Part shown: positions 62,735-64,000 of the stretch, piece by piece
How positions within the stretch are numbered: the first letter of the stretch is position 1
Layout: each line of letters begins with the position of its first letter
DNA from: Pseudobutyrivibrio sp.
GTDB lineage: Bacteria > Bacillota > Clostridia > Lachnospirales > Lachnospiraceae
DNA: 64,000 nucleotides
Reading direction: 5' to 3'
NCBI RefSeq assembly: GCF_015057185.1
Contig: NZ_SVEV01000021.1
Span: 1 to 64,000 of the forward strand
Notes under the pieces: generated by a model
Told to the model about the DNA's origin: nothing
The model's database searches: none
The model's input: only the letters and a program-made list of their open reading frames with translations
Position numbers and translations under genes: made by a program

Positions 62735-64000
62735 TTAGCCTCGTTTTTCCTTCTCTAATTCATTTTCACTTACTCGTGTAAAGTCTCTCCACTCAGTCAT
62801 ATCTTTACCCCATTCTTGTCCGTTAGACTTAATGAGTTTTGAGTACCAATAATATGAATCCTTCTTATATCTCTTAAGGTCTCTTAAATCATCATCAGTA
62901 CGGTTTACAAATACAAGACCATATCTCTTTGCCATTCCGTTTCCTGTTGAAAGCAAATCAGTGAAGCTCCATGGATTGAATCCAAAGATTTCAACACCAT
63001 CTTCTATAGCAAGACCTAAATTATAAATGTAATCTCTTAAATAGTCGATTCTATAATCATCATGAATTTCACCATTTTCATCTAAGTCCTCATGAGCACC
63101 AAATCCAGCCTCTGTGATAACCATTGGAAGATGATAATGATCCCATAAATATCTAAGTGAATATCTCATAGAAACACCATCAATGTGCCAATCCCAATCT
63201 GTTGTAGCTACATATGGGTTTCTATCAAGAGCATATTCTCCTGGAAGATTTGGATAGACAAATTCTCCCTTTCTTCCATATTTATTTAATCCAATAAGCT
63301 GTGTATATGATGGATCTGGAGCTTTTCCAACATCACTTCTATAGCAGTTAACAGCTATGAAATCAATTGGAGCCTTTTCAATAAGTTCCATATCACCAGG
63401 ACGAATATCTGGGTCAATATCATTCTCTTCCCAGTACTTCTTAATGAATCCACTATACTCACGGAATACATATAAGTCATCCCATACCTTCTGTGTAAGC
63501 TCCTCTGCATTCATTGCAGCAATCTGATCCTCTGGTCTAGCACTCATTGGATAAATAGGAACATAACCAGGAACAGGACCAATCTTTCCATCCTCTACTA
63601 TCTCATGGCAAGCAATAACTGCTTTAGCATGGCATAAGTTCATGATGTGGTTTACCTGCCACTTTTCTTTGAACCAATCTTTGCATCCCTTAGATACTCC
63701 AAGCCAATCGCCATACACAATCTGCATGTTTTGCTCATTGATTGAAAGCCAATATTTTACTCTATCTCCAAAGTTTTCAAAGCATGTTCTGCAATAGAAA
63801 TCAAACTCATCAATGATGTCTCTGTTATGCCAACCACCGAATTTCTCATCTACCCATATTGGCATATCATAATGATAAAGAGTAACTATAGGCTCAATAC
63901 CTGCTGCCTTTAATTCGTCAATTAATGTGTTGTAGAATGCGATACCTTCAGGATTAACCTTTCTATCAGGACCAGGAATGATACGTGACCATGATAACGA
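62735..64000 (-). CDS. 6-phospho-beta-glucosidase, GH1 (5' end beyond window)
   Basis: The frame stays open to the window edge; the part beyond residue M at 63865 reads on as LSWSRIIPGPDRK and VTLYHYDMPIWV, so the true start lies to the right. SINEQNM carries the acid/base Glu and VITEAGFGAHED the nucleophile Glu; TEAGFG replaces the commoner TENGxG. The late STGNGMAKRYGLVF region fits phospho-sugar-type GH1 enzymes. Partner of the EIIBC encoded downstream. Confidence 0.88.
   Translation of the reverse strand, partial: SLSWSRIIPGPDRKVNPEGIAFYNTLIDELKAAGIEPIVTLYHYDMPIWVDEKFGGWHNRDIIDEFDFYCRTCFENFGDRVKYWLSINEQNMQIVYGDWLGVSKGCKDWFKEKWQVNHIMNLCHAKAVIACHEIVEDGKIGPVPGYVPIYPMSARPEDQIAAMNAEELTQKVWDDLYVFREYSGFIKKYWEENDIDPDIRPGDMELIEKAPIDFIAVNCYRSDVGKAPDPSYTQLIGLNKYGRKGEFVYPNLPGEYALDRNPYVATTDWDWHIDGVSMRYSLRYLWDHYHLPMVITEAGFGAHEDLDENGEIHDDYRIDYLRDYIYNLGLAIEDGVEIFGFNPWSFTDLLSTGNGMAKRYGLVFVNRTDDDLRDLKRYKKDSYYWYSKLIKSNGQEWGKDMTEWRDFTRVSENELEKEKRG

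Overview
The window looks like a chromosomal segment of a low-to-mid GC, Gram-positive, carbohydrate-fermenting anaerobe of the Lachnospiraceae type (Butyrivibrio or Pseudobutyrivibrio-like). That is inference from gene content and style: class II GalT, GH5, PTS/GH1 pairs, an LCP/teichoic-type envelope cluster, LacI regulators with clean operators, AGGAGG-type ribosome binding sites and U-tailed terminators. No rRNA, tRNA or CRISPR array was recognised. The left edge (1-~73) looks like the 5' end of a group II intron placed just after a terminator.

Layout. 0.1-10 kb: a small membrane protein, galT, an alpha/beta hydrolase, a GH5 glucanase, two tandem secreted glycosidase-like paralogues, then hypB / small ORF / adenine deaminase. 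The 340-base gap upstream of hypB holds a candidate small RNA with its own promoter, a near-perfect cre box and a terminator. 10-17 kb: a nickel/peptide-type ABC importer operon ending in two paralogous SAM methyltransferases. 17-20.5 kb: a Feo iron(II) uptake operon (feoA, feoA, feoB, Cys-rich small protein) with two copies of a dyad operator upstream and two related palindromic repeats inside. 20.6-26 kb: carbamate kinase, VanZ-like, HtrA, GlmS. 26-38 kb: cell-surface polysaccharide genes (LCP, two GT2, WbaP-like sugar transferase, UDP-sugar pyrophosphorylase, acyltransferase 3, LTA-synthase-like, M15 peptidase). 38-50.6 kb: membrane protein, ECF S-component with P-loop kinase, a LacI-controlled PTS/6-phospho-beta-glucosidase operon, and a LacI-controlled sugar ABC operon with an esterase-like hydrolase. 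50.8-61.3 kb: accessory region with small unknowns, a metallo-beta-lactamase gene broken by one stop codon, an AbiE-type toxin-antitoxin pair, and a NERD-domain plus about 1014-residue metallophosphoesterase pair between two 211-base direct repeats. 61.3-64 kb: a second PTS/GH1 operon, cut by the window edge.

The most unusual feature is a pair of giant imperfect palindromes (about 22.0-22.7 kb and 36.35-37.2 kb, each roughly 0.8 kb). They share an almost identical central 65-base loop and several conserved unpaired segments, but the paired stems differ between copies by matched changes on both arms. In each copy the arms run into the coding sequence of the flanking genes, and the flanks show a local strand-composition switch (C/A-rich on the left, G/T-rich on the right) whatever the gene direction. 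I cannot name this element; a large structured RNA or a self-templating DNA palindrome are both possible.
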